From Microbacterium sp. (GTDB lineage Bacteria > Actinomycetota > Actinomycetes > Actinomycetales > Microbacteriaceae), in the NCBI GenBank assembly GCA_017744855.1, contig JAGIAK010000005.1, positions 1-63,868 of the forward strand: 63,868 nucleotides of DNA. Reading direction: 5' to 3'. The position numbers were made by a program, and so were the translations under genes. The notes beneath the pieces are model-generated. The model saw only the letters and a program-made list of their open reading frames with translations. It searched no databases and had not been told where the DNA came from. Of the stretch, positions 50,892 to 59,527 are shown in pieces; position 1 is the stretch's first letter, and the number at the start of each line of letters is the position of its first letter.

Positions 50892-52790
50892 TCAGCGCTG
50901 GGCGTCGGTGAGGCCGAACAGTTCCAGCGGGTGGGTGAGGCGCCACCACGCGCTCGGGCCGTCGACCTTCTGCGCGAGGGTCAGCGGCGTCGTCACGGTG
51001 TTCAGCGGACCGACCGCGGTCAACGTGCCCACCTCGTCGCCCGCGGAACGGTGATCCCCCAGATCGAACGAGGTCGTCGCGGTCGCGGTCCCCGCGTTCC
51101 ACAGCACCACGTCGGAGTCGGCGGACGTCACGACATCGATCTTCGGGCCCCACAGGGTGTCGACAGTGCCGACGACCGTGCCCTTCGGCACCACGGGAGC
51201 CTGGCCCTTCAGCGCATCCTCCACCTGCGAGAACAGCGAACGCGTGGCAGCGAGCCTGCCGTCGTCGTCCTCCTGCGTCAGCACGGCCGCGTACAGGTGC
51301 ACGACGGTGTCGCCGACCTTGACGTTCTTGGCGGTGAGCAGGTTCCAGCTCTCGTGCAGCGTGCCGGTCTTCACCCCGACGACACCCGCATCGGCCAGCA
51401 TCCCGTTGGTGTTCTTGACGAGACCCGCGCCCGGCAGCTCGACGGATGCCGTGCCCACGATCTCCGCGAAGACGGGGTTCTGCATGGCCTTCTCCGCAAC
51501 GGCGACCAGCGCCTCGGGCGTCGCGGTGTTGCGGGCGTCGAACCCGGACGGGGTCGCGATCGTGATGCCGGTGATACCGCGTTCCCTCAACCACGTGGAG
51601 GCCGCGGCGGCGAACGCCTTGTCGGAGCCCCAGATCTCCCGGGCCAGGCGATCGATGTAGTTGTTCGCCGAGCCCAGCAGCACGCCCTGCAGCATCTGGT
51701 ACTCGCTGAGCGAGCCGCCCGCCGGCACGTCGAGCGCGGACTGGTCTCCGCGCTTGTACGTCATGAAGTCGCGGCTGTCCTGCTTCGTGAACGAGAACGA
51801 CGGCCCCTGCTCACCCACGGCGAGCGGCATCCGGTCCAGCACCATGAGTGCGCTGACGACCTTGGTGATGCTCGCGATGACGGCGGGTTCGACGGTGGAG
51901 GAGACGGTGCCGATGCCCTGGATACCGACGGCCGAGCTGCCCTGCGCAGGCCAGGTGATCGCTGCTGCCGCCGCGGGAGCCGTCGTCACGTCGACGGACT
52001 GCACGGTCGGAGCGACCTCGTTCAGCGGCCAGAGCAGCGTCGTCCCGGCATACGTCGCGACAAGTCCGACGAGGACCCCCACGGGCACGAGGACGCCGGC
52101 CCTGGTGACTGCCGGGCGCAGCCGGGCGCCACGCAGCAGCGAGGCACCGGCGGCGTCGTGATCGACGTCGTCGAAGGCCGGCAGGGGCGAGGTGTCGGCG
52201 ATGGCGGCGGTGTCGACCCAGGTCAGCGCCGTGGCGCTGCTCTGTGCGGTCGCCCAGCGCGCGGGTGCCGGTGGCTCGGCGATTCCGAGGGCGGCGAGAT
52301 CGGGGTCATCCGTCTCGGCGAGGCTCTCCGTGTCGGCGCGGGCCGCGTCGTCGCCCGCCGAGTCGGCGGAGGTCGCGACCGATGGCGAGGTCGCGACCGA
52401 CGGCGAGGTCGCGACCGGCTCGACTGCCGCGAGAGTCTCGACACGGGTGGCTTCGGCGGTCGCTCCGAGCCCCACTGGGCTGTCAGAGCCCGCAGCGGCA
52501 GGCTCCGACGTCACGGTGAGTGTGGCAGCATCCGCCTCGAGTGGCGCGACCGCCTCGTTCGAGAGGAGGTCGGCGTCTGCGGGTGTCGAGGGGACTGCCC
52601 CGGTGACAGAGGACGCGGCATCGGCGTCCATCGCTCCGGCTGCGACGTCCGCGGCGACCGGCTCCGTGAACACGGCACCCGAATCGGGCACGGCAGGGGC
52701 GGTCGACGTCGTGTCGGCCGCGAGTGTGGTGGCCTCGGCGGACGGCGGCGCGGGCACGGCGTCGTGTCGGCGGTCTTCAGGAGCGGTCAC
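50892..52790 (-). CDS. D-alanyl-D-alanine carboxypeptidase (S11) with long disordered cytosolic N-terminus
   Basis: About 632 residues. The first 225 are Ala/Thr/Pro/Asp-rich and disordered, including a short repeat (ATSPSVATSPSVATS). A membrane helix follows at about 231-253 (VLVPVGVLVGLVATYAGTTLLW). The periplasm-side peptidase domain has SxxK (SITK, 307-310), SxN (GSANNY) and KTG (VVGVKTGTLHESW), all intact, so it should trim peptidoglycan pentapeptides. Start taken as GTG 52790; ATG 52832 is possible. Opposite strand to the thiamine operon. Confidence 0.9.
   Translation of the reverse strand: MTAPEDRRHDAVPAPPSAEATTLAADTTSTAPAVPDSGAVFTEPVAADVAAGAMDADAASSVTGAVPSTPADADLLSNEAVAPLEADAATLTVTSEPAAAGSDSPVGLGATAEATRVETLAAVEPVATSPSVATSPSVATSADSAGDDAARADTESLAETDDPDLAALGIAEPPAPARWATAQSSATALTWVDTAAIADTSPLPAFDDVDHDAAGASLLRGARLRPAVTRAGVLVPVGVLVGLVATYAGTTLLWPLNEVAPTVQSVDVTTAPAAAAAITWPAQGSSAVGIQGIGTVSSTVEPAVIASITKVVSALMVLDRMPLAVGEQGPSFSFTKQDSRDFMTYKRGDQSALDVPAGGSLSEYQMLQGVLLGSANNYIDRLAREIWGSDKAFAAAASTWLRERGITGITIATPSGFDARNTATPEALVAVAEKAMQNPVFAEIVGTASVELPGAGLVKNTNGMLADAGVVGVKTGTLHESWNLLTAKNVKVGDTVVHLYAAVLTQEDDDGRLAATRSLFSQVEDALKGQAPVVPKGTVVGTVDTLWGPKIDVVTSADSDVVLWNAGTATATTSFDLGDHRSAGDEVGTLTAVGPLNTVTTPLTLAQKVDGPSAWWRLTHPLELFGLTDAQR
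52369..52422. repeat. Three 18-bp tandem repeats in the carboxypeptidase tail
   Basis: Units close to GAGGTCGCGACCGACGGC start at 52369, 52387 and 52405 (the third diverges at its end) and encode the ATSPSV repeats on the minus strand. Confidence 0.75.
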
Positions 52791-52864
52791 CTGTTCACGG
52801 TACCCAATCCTCACCGGGAATCCGGGCGCCACGGGCTGAGCATCCGCCGGGTGTCGCGAGTGGG

Positions 52865-52870
52865 TATGAT
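52865..52870 (+). promoter_or_regulatory. Candidate -10 (TATGAT) of the thiamine transporter operon
   Basis: TATGAT sits 11 nt before the riboswitch, placing the transcript start just ahead of it. Confidence 0.5.
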
Positions 52871-52880
52871 CGTCAACACA

Positions 52881-52968
52881 ACCACGGGAGTCCGGCGAGC
52901 CGGGCTGAGAGGGAGCGAATCGCGCTTCGACCGTCGAACCTGATCCGGATCATGCCGGCGCAGGGAGG
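52881..52968 (+). promoter_or_regulatory. TPP riboswitch (THI box)
   Basis: The conserved core is plain: CTGAGAGGG at 52905-52913, AACCTGATCCGG near 52937-52948, and GCGCAGGGA at the 3' end, with the usual stems between. Its last bases run straight into the ggaggag RBS of ykoE, so thiamine pyrophosphate probably blocks translation initiation. Confidence 0.93.
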
Positions 52969-52975
52969 AGTTCAG

Positions 52976-53626
52976 ATGAGTGCATCCACGTCCGCCAAGG
53001 CCGCGCAGACCGCGGCATCCGCGCAGACCACGTCCACCAGCCCGCGCGTGCTGCGCTGGCGGGTCGTCGACATCGTCGTCGCCAGCGTCGTCGCCGTCGC
53101 CTGCGCGGTGATCTTCCTGCTGTGGAACGTCGGCTACGAGGTTCCCAGCGGCGCTCTCAAGGCGCTGCTGCCCGGTGTGCAGGGCCTGCTCGCGGGCCCC
53201 TGGCTGATCGCCGGCGTGCTCGGCGCGCTGATCGTCCGCAAGCCGGGCGCCGCGCTCTACACCGAACTCGTCGCCGCGATCATCTCGGCGCTGATCGGCA
53301 ACGCCTGGGGTCCGCTGACGATCGTGTCCGGCCTCGTTCAGGGGCTCGGCGCCGAGCTGATCTTCCTCGCGTTCCTCTATGGCGTCTGGCGTCTGCCTGT
53401 CGCGATGCTCGCCGGCGCCGGAGCGGGCCTCGCCTGCGGCATCAACGACCGGATCCTCTGGTACCCCGGCGCCGACACGCTCTTCACCTCGGTCTACATC
53501 GCCTCGACGACGATCTCCGGCGCGATCATCGCGGGTCTCGGCGCCTGGCTGATCACCCGAGGGCTCGCCGCCACCGGTGCGCTGAGCCGATTCACCGCCG
53601 GCCGTGAGGCCACCGCACGGGTGTGA
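52976..53626 (+). CDS. ykoE: ECF transporter substrate-binding component YkoE
   Basis: A 216-residue membrane protein: a 25-residue disordered start then about six helices. The family segments WRVVDIVVASVVAVACAVIFLLWN, KPGAALYTELVAAIISALIGNAWG and GLVQGLGAELIFLAFLYG identify YkoE, the S-component of the thiamine/HMP-precursor transporter. The RBS lies at the end of a TPP riboswitch. GTGA overlap with ykoD. Confidence 0.94.
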   Translation: MSASTSAKAAQTAASAQTTSTSPRVLRWRVVDIVVASVVAVACAVIFLLWNVGYEVPSGALKALLPGVQGLLAGPWLIAGVLGALIVRKPGAALYTELVAAIISALIGNAWGPLTIVSGLVQGLGAELIFLAFLYGVWRLPVAMLAGAGAGLACGINDRILWYPGADTLFTSVYIASTTISGAIIAGLGAWLITRGLAATGALSRFTAGREATARV

Positions 53627-55083
53627 GCGCCCGAGTGGACCCCGCCGCGCTCGACGCGTGCGGCTGGGGCTGGCGTTACGCCACGCGACTGCGCTGGGCG
53701 GTGCGCGAGATCGATCTGCACATCGAGCCGGGGGAACGGGTGCTGCTGCTCGGCGCCTCCGGCTCGGGCAAGTCGACGCTGCTGCAGGGGTTCGGTGGAG
53801 TGCTCGGCGGCGCGGACGAGGGCGAGACCCACGGCGAGTTGCTCGTCGACGGGGCGCCGGCGGCGGCCTCCCGCGGGCGCGTCGGCATGGTGCTGCAGGA
53901 TCCGGACACCCAGACGATGCTCGCACGTGTCGGCGACGACGTCGCTTTCGGCTGCGAGAACCTCGGCGTACCCCGTGACGAGATCTGGACGCGGGTGCGC
54001 GAGGCGATGGATGCGGTCGAACTGCGGGTGCCGCTCGACCGCTCGACCGCGGCGCTCTCCGGTGGGCAGAAGCAGCGACTCGCGCTGGCGGGGGTGATCG
54101 CCATGCGGCCGGGAGCGATCCTGCTCGACGAGCCCACCGCCAACCTCGACCCCGAGGGCGTGCGCGACGTGCGCGACGCCGTGGCCGCCGCCCTCGACGC
54201 CACCGGGGCGACCCTCGTCGTCATCGAGCACCGCATCGACGTATGGCTGCCGCTCGTCGACCGCGTCGTCGTGCTCGGCTCCGAGCCCGACGGCACGGTC
54301 GTGCTCGCCGACGGCAGCCCCGACGAGGTGCTGGGTGCGCGGGGCGCCGAGCTCGCGGCATCCGGCGTGTGGGTGCCTGGACATCCGCCCGCGATGCCCC
54401 CGGCGCCTGCTCTCGCGCCGGGGGAGGTGCTGCTGGAGGCCCGGGGTCTCACCGTGTCGCGCAGCCGCGGCATCCCCGTCGCCGGCCCCTTCGACGTGGA
54501 CGTGCGCGCGGGCGAGGTGATGGGCATCACCGGTCCCAACGGTGCAGGCAAGTCGACCCTCGGCCTCACGCTGGCGGGGCTCATCCCCGCGGAGTCCGGT
54601 CACGTCGCGGCGACCGCCGCACTGCGGTCGGGGGAGGGAGGCGACCCGTTCCGCTGGTCGTCGCGGGCCCTGCTCACCCGTATCTCCGCCGTGCTGCAGA
54701 CGCCCGAGCATCAGCTGCTCGCCAAGACCGTGCGCGAGGAGCTCGCCGTCGGGCCCAGGGCGCTGAGGCTCGACGAGGCCGAGATCGCCGTGCGCACCGA
54801 CGAGCTGCTGGAGCGGCTGCGGCTGTCGGCGCTCGCCGAGGCGAATCCCTACACGCTGTCGGGCGGTGAGAAGAGGCGGCTCACCGTCGCGGCCGCGCTG
54901 GCCACCCGCCCGCGCACGATCGTGCTCGACGAGCCGACGTTCGGCCAGGATGCGACGACCTGGTCGGAGCTCGTCGCGATCATCGCCCGCCTGCGCGACG
55001 ACGGCGCGGCGATCGTCGCGATCAGCCACGACGAGGCCGTGCTGCGAGCGCTGCACGCCCGCCGGATCGAGGTCGGTGCATGA
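53623..55083 (+). CDS. ykoD: ECF transporter duplicated ATPase YkoD
   Basis: A 486-residue protein with two ABC domains in one chain. Domain 1: Walker A GASGSGKST, signature LSGGQKQR, Walker B ILLDEPTANLDP. Domain 2 (from about 265): Walker A GPNGAGKST, signature LSGGEKRR, Walker B IVLDEPTFGQD. Both sites look active. It energises YkoE/YkoC uptake and overlaps both neighbours. Confidence 0.95.
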   Translation: MSARVDPAALDACGWGWRYATRLRWAVREIDLHIEPGERVLLLGASGSGKSTLLQGFGGVLGGADEGETHGELLVDGAPAAASRGRVGMVLQDPDTQTMLARVGDDVAFGCENLGVPRDEIWTRVREAMDAVELRVPLDRSTAALSGGQKQRLALAGVIAMRPGAILLDEPTANLDPEGVRDVRDAVAAALDATGATLVVIEHRIDVWLPLVDRVVVLGSEPDGTVVLADGSPDEVLGARGAELAASGVWVPGHPPAMPPAPALAPGEVLLEARGLTVSRSRGIPVAGPFDVDVRAGEVMGITGPNGAGKSTLGLTLAGLIPAESGHVAATAALRSGEGGDPFRWSSRALLTRISAVLQTPEHQLLAKTVREELAVGPRALRLDEAEIAVRTDELLERLRLSALAEANPYTLSGGEKRRLTVAAALATRPRTIVLDEPTFGQDATTWSELVAIIARLRDDGAAIVAISHDEAVLRALHARRIEVGA

Positions 55084-55883
55084 TCGACCCGCTCACCGCG
55101 CGTGTGGAGCGGCGCGGACCGATCGCCCATCGGGCCGCGCTGGCCAAGCTCGCCGCCGCGCTCCTCATCGCCGTGCCGCTGATCCTGTCGATCGACGTGG
55201 TCTCGGCATCCGTCGCCCTGCTGCTGGAGATCCCGCTGCTGCTGCTGCTCGCCGGGCTCGGCCGGCGCGAGTTCTGGACCCGCACGGCCGTGCTGTGGAT
55301 CGCTGCCCCCCTGAGCGCGCTCACGATCGCCCTCTACGGCGCGCAGAGCGGCGCGGTGCATTTCGAGTGGCTGTTCATGCGGATCAGCGACGGGTCGCTG
55401 TCTCTGGCGGTGGCGACCGCGGTGCGCGTGCTCGCGATCGGACTCCCCTCGGTCGTGCTGTTCGTCACCGTCGATCCCACCGATCTCGCCGACGGCCTGG
55501 CCCAGCGGCTCCGGCTGCCCGCACGGTTCGTCGTCGGCGCGCTCGCCGGGATGCGGATGCTGGGGCTGCTCGCCGACGACTGGCGCGCTCTCGCGCTCGC
55601 CCGGCGTGCGCGAGGGGTCGCCGATCAGGGTCGCGTGCGGCGGGCGCTCGGCATGGCGTTCGCGCTGTTCGTGCTCGCGATCCGCCGGGGGTCGTCCCTG
55701 GCGACGGCGATGGAGGCGCGCGGCTTCGGCGGCCCAGGCCCGCGCACCTGGGCCCGCGAGTCGGTCTGGACGTCGCGCGACACCCTGCTCGTGCTCGCGG
55801 CAGCGGTGATCCCCGCCGTCGCCATCTCCGCGGCCGTGCTCACCGGGGCGTGGAACTTCATCGGTACCGGCGGCGGCTCCTAG
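55080..55883 (+). CDS. ykoC: ECF transporter transmembrane component YkoC
   Basis: A 267-residue EcfT-type membrane protein with about five or six helices. The coupling-helix motif RMLGLLADDWRALALARRARG (about 159-180) contains the ARR signature, and a second ATMEARGFGG segment follows. It overlaps ykoD (ATGA) and completes the ykoEDC operon. Confidence 0.93.
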   Translation: MIDPLTARVERRGPIAHRAALAKLAAALLIAVPLILSIDVVSASVALLLEIPLLLLLAGLGRREFWTRTAVLWIAAPLSALTIALYGAQSGAVHFEWLFMRISDGSLSLAVATAVRVLAIGLPSVVLFVTVDPTDLADGLAQRLRLPARFVVGALAGMRMLGLLADDWRALALARRARGVADQGRVRRALGMAFALFVLAIRRGSSLATAMEARGFGGPGPRTWARESVWTSRDTLLVLAAAVIPAVAISAAVLTGAWNFIGTGGGS

Positions 55884-55887
55884 GCGC

Positions 55888-56613
55888 TCAGGTGCTGTCC
55901 CACAGGCGACGGTAATACGCCAGACGCTCGCGGTCGGGCTCGACGCCGTACGCCTCGATGAGGGCGTCGGACCACCCCTCGCCGTAGTTCCAGGTCGTGC
56001 TCATCGAGGCCACGGCGATGTCGGCCCAGCGGTCGGCGACGCCCAGCGCGGCGAGGTCGACGTAGGCGAGCGGGGAGCCCTCGTCGTCGAGGAGGGTGTT
56101 CGGCACGCAGGCGTCGCCGTGGCAGACCACGAGCCGGTCGACCGGCGGCGCCTCGTGCAGTTCGACCGGAACCGCGATGCCACGGGCGGCGGCATTCGTG
56201 ATGCGGCCGTCCACGCTCCAGTCCCAGGGGCAGTCGGCGACGGGAAGGCTCTCGTGCAGGTCGCGCAGCGCGGCGCCCACCGCACGGACGGCGGTCGCGG
56301 GGTCGGCCAGCCACCGCGGGTCGACGGCACTGCGTCCGGGCAGCGCGACGGTCACCAGCCACTCCTGCTCGGCATCCTGTCCCTGCTCGATCACCTCGGG
56401 CACCGTGATCCAGCGACGAGCCCACCGCATCCGCTCCGCCTCGTCGCGCATGTTCGCCTCGGGGTCGTGCGGTCCCCACTTGATGTACCGGCCGTCGTCG
56501 GTGCGGAAGGTGAGTCCGCCGTTGTTGTTGTGCCAGACGGGCTCGAGCGCGACCCCGCGCGCGAGCTCGTTGACGCGATCGGGCACGACGATGTCGGATG
56601 CGGGGATGCTCAC
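55888..56613 (-). CDS. Aminoglycoside phosphotransferase-family kinase (APH(3')-like)
   Basis: A 241-residue kinase-like protein. The Brenner motif VVCHGDACVPNTLLDD supplies the catalytic Asp and metal-binding Asn, and AYVDLAALGVADRWADIA supplies the DxG-equivalent Asp. The layout and length match APH(3') enzymes, but many chromosomal relatives phosphorylate other small molecules, so resistance should not be assumed. GTG start. Confidence 0.85.
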   Translation of the reverse strand: MSIPASDIVVPDRVNELARGVALEPVWHNNNGGLTFRTDDGRYIKWGPHDPEANMRDEAERMRWARRWITVPEVIEQGQDAEQEWLVTVALPGRSAVDPRWLADPATAVRAVGAALRDLHESLPVADCPWDWSVDGRITNAAARGIAVPVELHEAPPVDRLVVCHGDACVPNTLLDDEGSPLAYVDLAALGVADRWADIAVASMSTTWNYGEGWSDALIEAYGVEPDRERLAYYRRLWDST

Positions 56614-56648
56614 CCCACCATCCTCTCCCGTGGTGCGGACACCGCGGC

Positions 56649-57008
56649 TCAGATCAGAGAGCGCAGTGCCTCCTCCAGCACGGCCGCGTGGGTGTGCACG
56701 GGGTCGTGCGCCGCGTACACGAGCGTGACGACGGGGTGCGGGCGCAGCTCGTCGGCCAGCGCGGCGAGGGCTGGTGCCGACTCCTGGGCGAGCTGCTCGC
56801 GGTAGCGGTCGGCGTACGCCTCCCACTGATCGTCGGGTGCGGCGTGCCAGTCGCGCCGGAGCTCGGGGGAGGGGGCGGTGTCCTTGGCCCACAGATCGAT
56901 GTCGGCGCGCTCCTTGGAGACGCCACGAGGCCAGAGGCGATCGACGAGCACACGGAAGCCGTCATCGGCGGATGCGGTGTCGTAGGCTCGCTTCCGACGC
57001 AGTTCCAT
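56649..57008 (-). CDS. DUF488-family protein
   Basis: A 119-residue protein: RAYDTASADDGFRVLVDRLWPRGVSKERADIDLWAKDTAPSPELR is the signature of short DUF488 proteins, followed by VVTLVYAAHDPVHTHAAVLEE. The biochemical role is undefined. The ATG at 57008 is chosen by family length. Confidence 0.9.
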   Translation of the reverse strand: MELRRKRAYDTASADDGFRVLVDRLWPRGVSKERADIDLWAKDTAPSPELRRDWHAAPDDQWEAYADRYREQLAQESAPALAALADELRPHPVVTLVYAAHDPVHTHAAVLEEALRSLI

Positions 57009-57129
57009 GTGCTCAGCCAACACCTTTCCGCGACCGAACGCCAGCGCCGGCGACTCGGATGCTGAGATGACACCAAGAACCACGTAGGCTGACACTCGGT
57101 CGCACAACGACGTTCGAAGGAGAGCTCAG

Positions 57130-57891
57130 ATGCACATCACTGGACAGGGCGCGCTCATTACCGGAGGAGCCTCGGGGCTCGGTCTCGCCACCGCCCGCCG
57201 CCTCGCCGCAGCCGGCGCCCACGTCACCATCGTCGACCTCGCATCCTCGAAGGGAGCGGAGCTCGCGGAGGAGCTCGGCGGGCTCTTCGTCGCCGCCGAC
57301 GTCACCAGCGCCGACGAGGTGCGCGACGCCGTCGCCGCCGCCCAGGCCGCCGCGCCGCTGCGCATCGTCGTGAACTGCGCGGGCATCGCCCCGCCCGCCA
57401 AGGTGCTCGACCGCGACGGCAACCCCGCGGTGCTCGCCGACTTCGAGCGCATCGTGCGCATCAACCTCGTCGGCACGTTCAACGTGCTGTCGCAGGCATC
57501 CGCGGTCATCGCGAATAACGACCCGACCGACTCCGGCGACCGTGGCGTGATCATCAACACGGCCAGCGTCGCGGCGTTCGACGGGCAGATCGGCCAGCCC
57601 GCGTACTCGGCGTCGAAGGGCGGCGTGCACGCGATGACGCTGCCCGTGGCGCGCGAGCTCGCCCGCTACGGCATCCGCGTCTGCACCATCGCCCCCGGCA
57701 TCATGGAGACGCCCATGCTGATGGGCCTGCCGCAGGCCGCACAGGACTCGCTCGGCGAGCAGGTGCCGTTCCCCTCGCGCCTCGGCCGTCCAGACGAGTA
57801 CGCCGCTCTCGCGCAGCAGATCGTCGAGAACGGCTATCTCAACGGCGAGACGATCCGCCTCGACGGCGCGATCCGCATGGCGCCGAGATGA
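57130..57891 (+). CDS. Short-chain dehydrogenase (3-hydroxyacyl-CoA dehydrogenase type)
   Basis: A 253-residue SDR. NAD-binding TGGASGLG (11-18), VVNCAGIAPP, catalytic Ser in INTASVAAFDG and YSASKGG (Tyr/Lys). The start is like HSD17B10-type 3-hydroxyacyl-CoA dehydrogenases. RBS aggagag. A second SDR starts 23 bp after the stop, so the two are probably co-transcribed. Confidence 0.92.
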   Translation: MHITGQGALITGGASGLGLATARRLAAAGAHVTIVDLASSKGAELAEELGGLFVAADVTSADEVRDAVAAAQAAAPLRIVVNCAGIAPPAKVLDRDGNPAVLADFERIVRINLVGTFNVLSQASAVIANNDPTDSGDRGVIINTASVAAFDGQIGQPAYSASKGGVHAMTLPVARELARYGIRVCTIAPGIMETPMLMGLPQAAQDSLGEQVPFPSRLGRPDEYAALAQQIVENGYLNGETIRLDGAIRMAPR

Positions 57892-57914
57892 GCCCCGAGA
57901 CCGAAGGAGACACC

Positions 57915-58745
57915 ATGTCACTGGCAGGAAAGACCATCCTGATGTCGGGCGGCAGCCGCGGCATCGGCCTCGCGATCGCACTGCGGGCCGCGGCCGACGG
58001 CGCGAACATCGCCATGCTCGCCAAGACCGACACCCCGCATCCGAAGCTCGAGGGCACCATCCACACCGCCGCCGAGGAGATCCGCGCGGCCGGCGGCCAG
58101 GCGCTGGCGATCGTGGGCGACGTGCGCGAAGACGACGACATCACCGAGGCCGTGCTGAAGACCCAGGGCGAGTTCGGCGGCATCGACATCGTCATCAACA
58201 ACGCCAGCGTGATCGATCTCTCCCGCTCGCTCGAGCTCGGGGCGAAGAAGTACGACCTGATGCAGGACGTCAACGTGCGCGGCACCTTCATGCTGTCGCG
58301 TGCGGCCGTGCCGATCCTCAAGGACGCCGAGAACCCGCACATCCTCTCGCTCTCGCCGCCCCTGAACGTCACTCCGAAGTGGCTGGGAGCGCACACCGGC
58401 TACACGCTCGCCAAGTACGGCATGACGATGGCGACGCTGGGTCTGGCCGCCGAGTTCGCGCGCGACGGCATCGCCGCGAACACGCTGTGGCCTCGCACGA
58501 CCATCGCGACGGCCGCGGTGCAGAACCTGCTCGGCGGCGACCGGGTGATGGCGGCGAGCCGCACGCCCGCGATCTACGCGGATGCCGCGTACTCGGTGCT
58601 GACCAAGCCCGCCGCCTCGTACACCGGGCAGACGCTCATCGTTGAGGACGTGCTCGAGGCCGACGGAGTCACCGACATCTCGGGATATGCGGCCATCCCC
58701 GGCACCCCGGACGATCGGCTGTTCCCCGACATCTTCCTCGACTGA
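57915..58745 (+). CDS. Short-chain dehydrogenase (HSDL2-like)
   Basis: A 276-residue SDR close to the HSDL2 group: MSGGSRGIGLAIALRAAADGANIAMLAKT, then HPKLEGTIHTAAEEIRAAGGQ, DIVINNASVID, SLSPPLNVTPKWLGAHTGYTLAKYGM (Ser, Tyr, Lys triad). RBS gaaggag. Ends at a hairpin. Substrate unknown; lipid or branched acyl intermediates are plausible. Confidence 0.92.
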   Translation: MSLAGKTILMSGGSRGIGLAIALRAAADGANIAMLAKTDTPHPKLEGTIHTAAEEIRAAGGQALAIVGDVREDDDITEAVLKTQGEFGGIDIVINNASVIDLSRSLELGAKKYDLMQDVNVRGTFMLSRAAVPILKDAENPHILSLSPPLNVTPKWLGAHTGYTLAKYGMTMATLGLAAEFARDGIAANTLWPRTTIATAAVQNLLGGDRVMAASRTPAIYADAAYSVLTKPAASYTGQTLIVEDVLEADGVTDISGYAAIPGTPDDRLFPDIFLD

Positions 58746-58753
58746 GTGGCGTA

Positions 58754-58785
58754 CCCGGCCGGCCGCGAGACGTCGCCCGGCCGGG
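58754..58785. terminator. Bidirectional terminator
   Basis: CCCGGCCGG (58754-58762) pairs with 58777-58785 across a 14-nt loop, between the convergent SDR and TauE/SafE genes. Confidence 0.65.
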
Positions 58786-58792
58786 ACCGCGC

Positions 58793-59527
58793 TCAGAACA
58801 GCAGGTACACGGCCCCCAGCACCGTCAGCACGATGACGATGCGGTCGAACAGCTGCTGCGGCATCCGTTTCGCGATGCGCAGGCCGACGAGCGCTCCGAC
58901 GACGACGAGGGGGGCGAGCACGAGGTCCATCGCCAGCACGTGCCCGCCGAAGAGGCCGAGACCGGCGAGGAACGGCACCTTCACGAGGTTGACGATGGCG
59001 AAGAACCACGCTGAGGTACCGAGGAACACCTGCACCGGAGTGCGGGTGGCCAGGAAGTACATCGACATCACCGGACCGCCCGCGTTGGCGACCATCGTGG
59101 TGAATCCGCCCAGCGTGCCGTAGGCGGTGGACAGCAGGATGCCGGATGCCTCGGCCTTCGCCTGCCGGTATCGCCGCCACAGCGTCACGGCGATCATCAG
59201 CAGCAGGATCACCCCGATCGCACGGCGCACCGCCCCGTCGCCTGCGAGCGCGAGGAACGCGAATCCGGCGAGCAGGCCGAGCACCACCGCCGGTGCGAGC
59301 CGCAGCAGTGTGGGCCAGTGCGCGTGACGCCGGTAGGCGATGAGCGCGAACACATCGCCGACGATCAGCAGGAGGAGCATCGCCGCGGTCGAGGTGCGGG
59401 CGGGGAGCACCGCTGCGAACAGGGCGATGGCGAGGATGCTGCCACCGGGCAGGGCGGTCTTGGAGATGCCGATCGTCGCGGCGGCGACGCCCAGCAGCAC
59501 CCAGGCCCAGGGCAGCAGCTCGGGCAT
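58793..59527 (-). CDS. TauE/SafE-family sulfite/anion exporter
   Basis: A 244-residue membrane protein with about eight helices, TauE/SafE-type (LLGVAAATIGISKTALPGGSILAIALFAAVLPA; LGGFTTMVANAGGPVMSMYFLA). Family members move sulfite, sulfoacetate or other anions. The ATG shares one base with the stop of the ankyrin lipoprotein (TGATG). Confidence 0.9.
   Translation of the reverse strand: MPELLPWAWVLLGVAAATIGISKTALPGGSILAIALFAAVLPARTSTAAMLLLLIVGDVFALIAYRRHAHWPTLLRLAPAVVLGLLAGFAFLALAGDGAVRRAIGVILLLMIAVTLWRRYRQAKAEASGILLSTAYGTLGGFTTMVANAGGPVMSMYFLATRTPVQVFLGTSAWFFAIVNLVKVPFLAGLGLFGGHVLAMDLVLAPLVVVGALVGLRIAKRMPQQLFDRIVIVLTVLGAVYLLF

Noticed and set aside
50805..52943. 712-residue plus-strand frame opposite the carboxypeptidase
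   Set aside because: Shadow frame; it also runs into the TPP riboswitch.
55888..56613. APH-like gene as an acquired resistance cassette
   Set aside because: Base composition matches the neighbours, and no mobile element or repeat flanks it.
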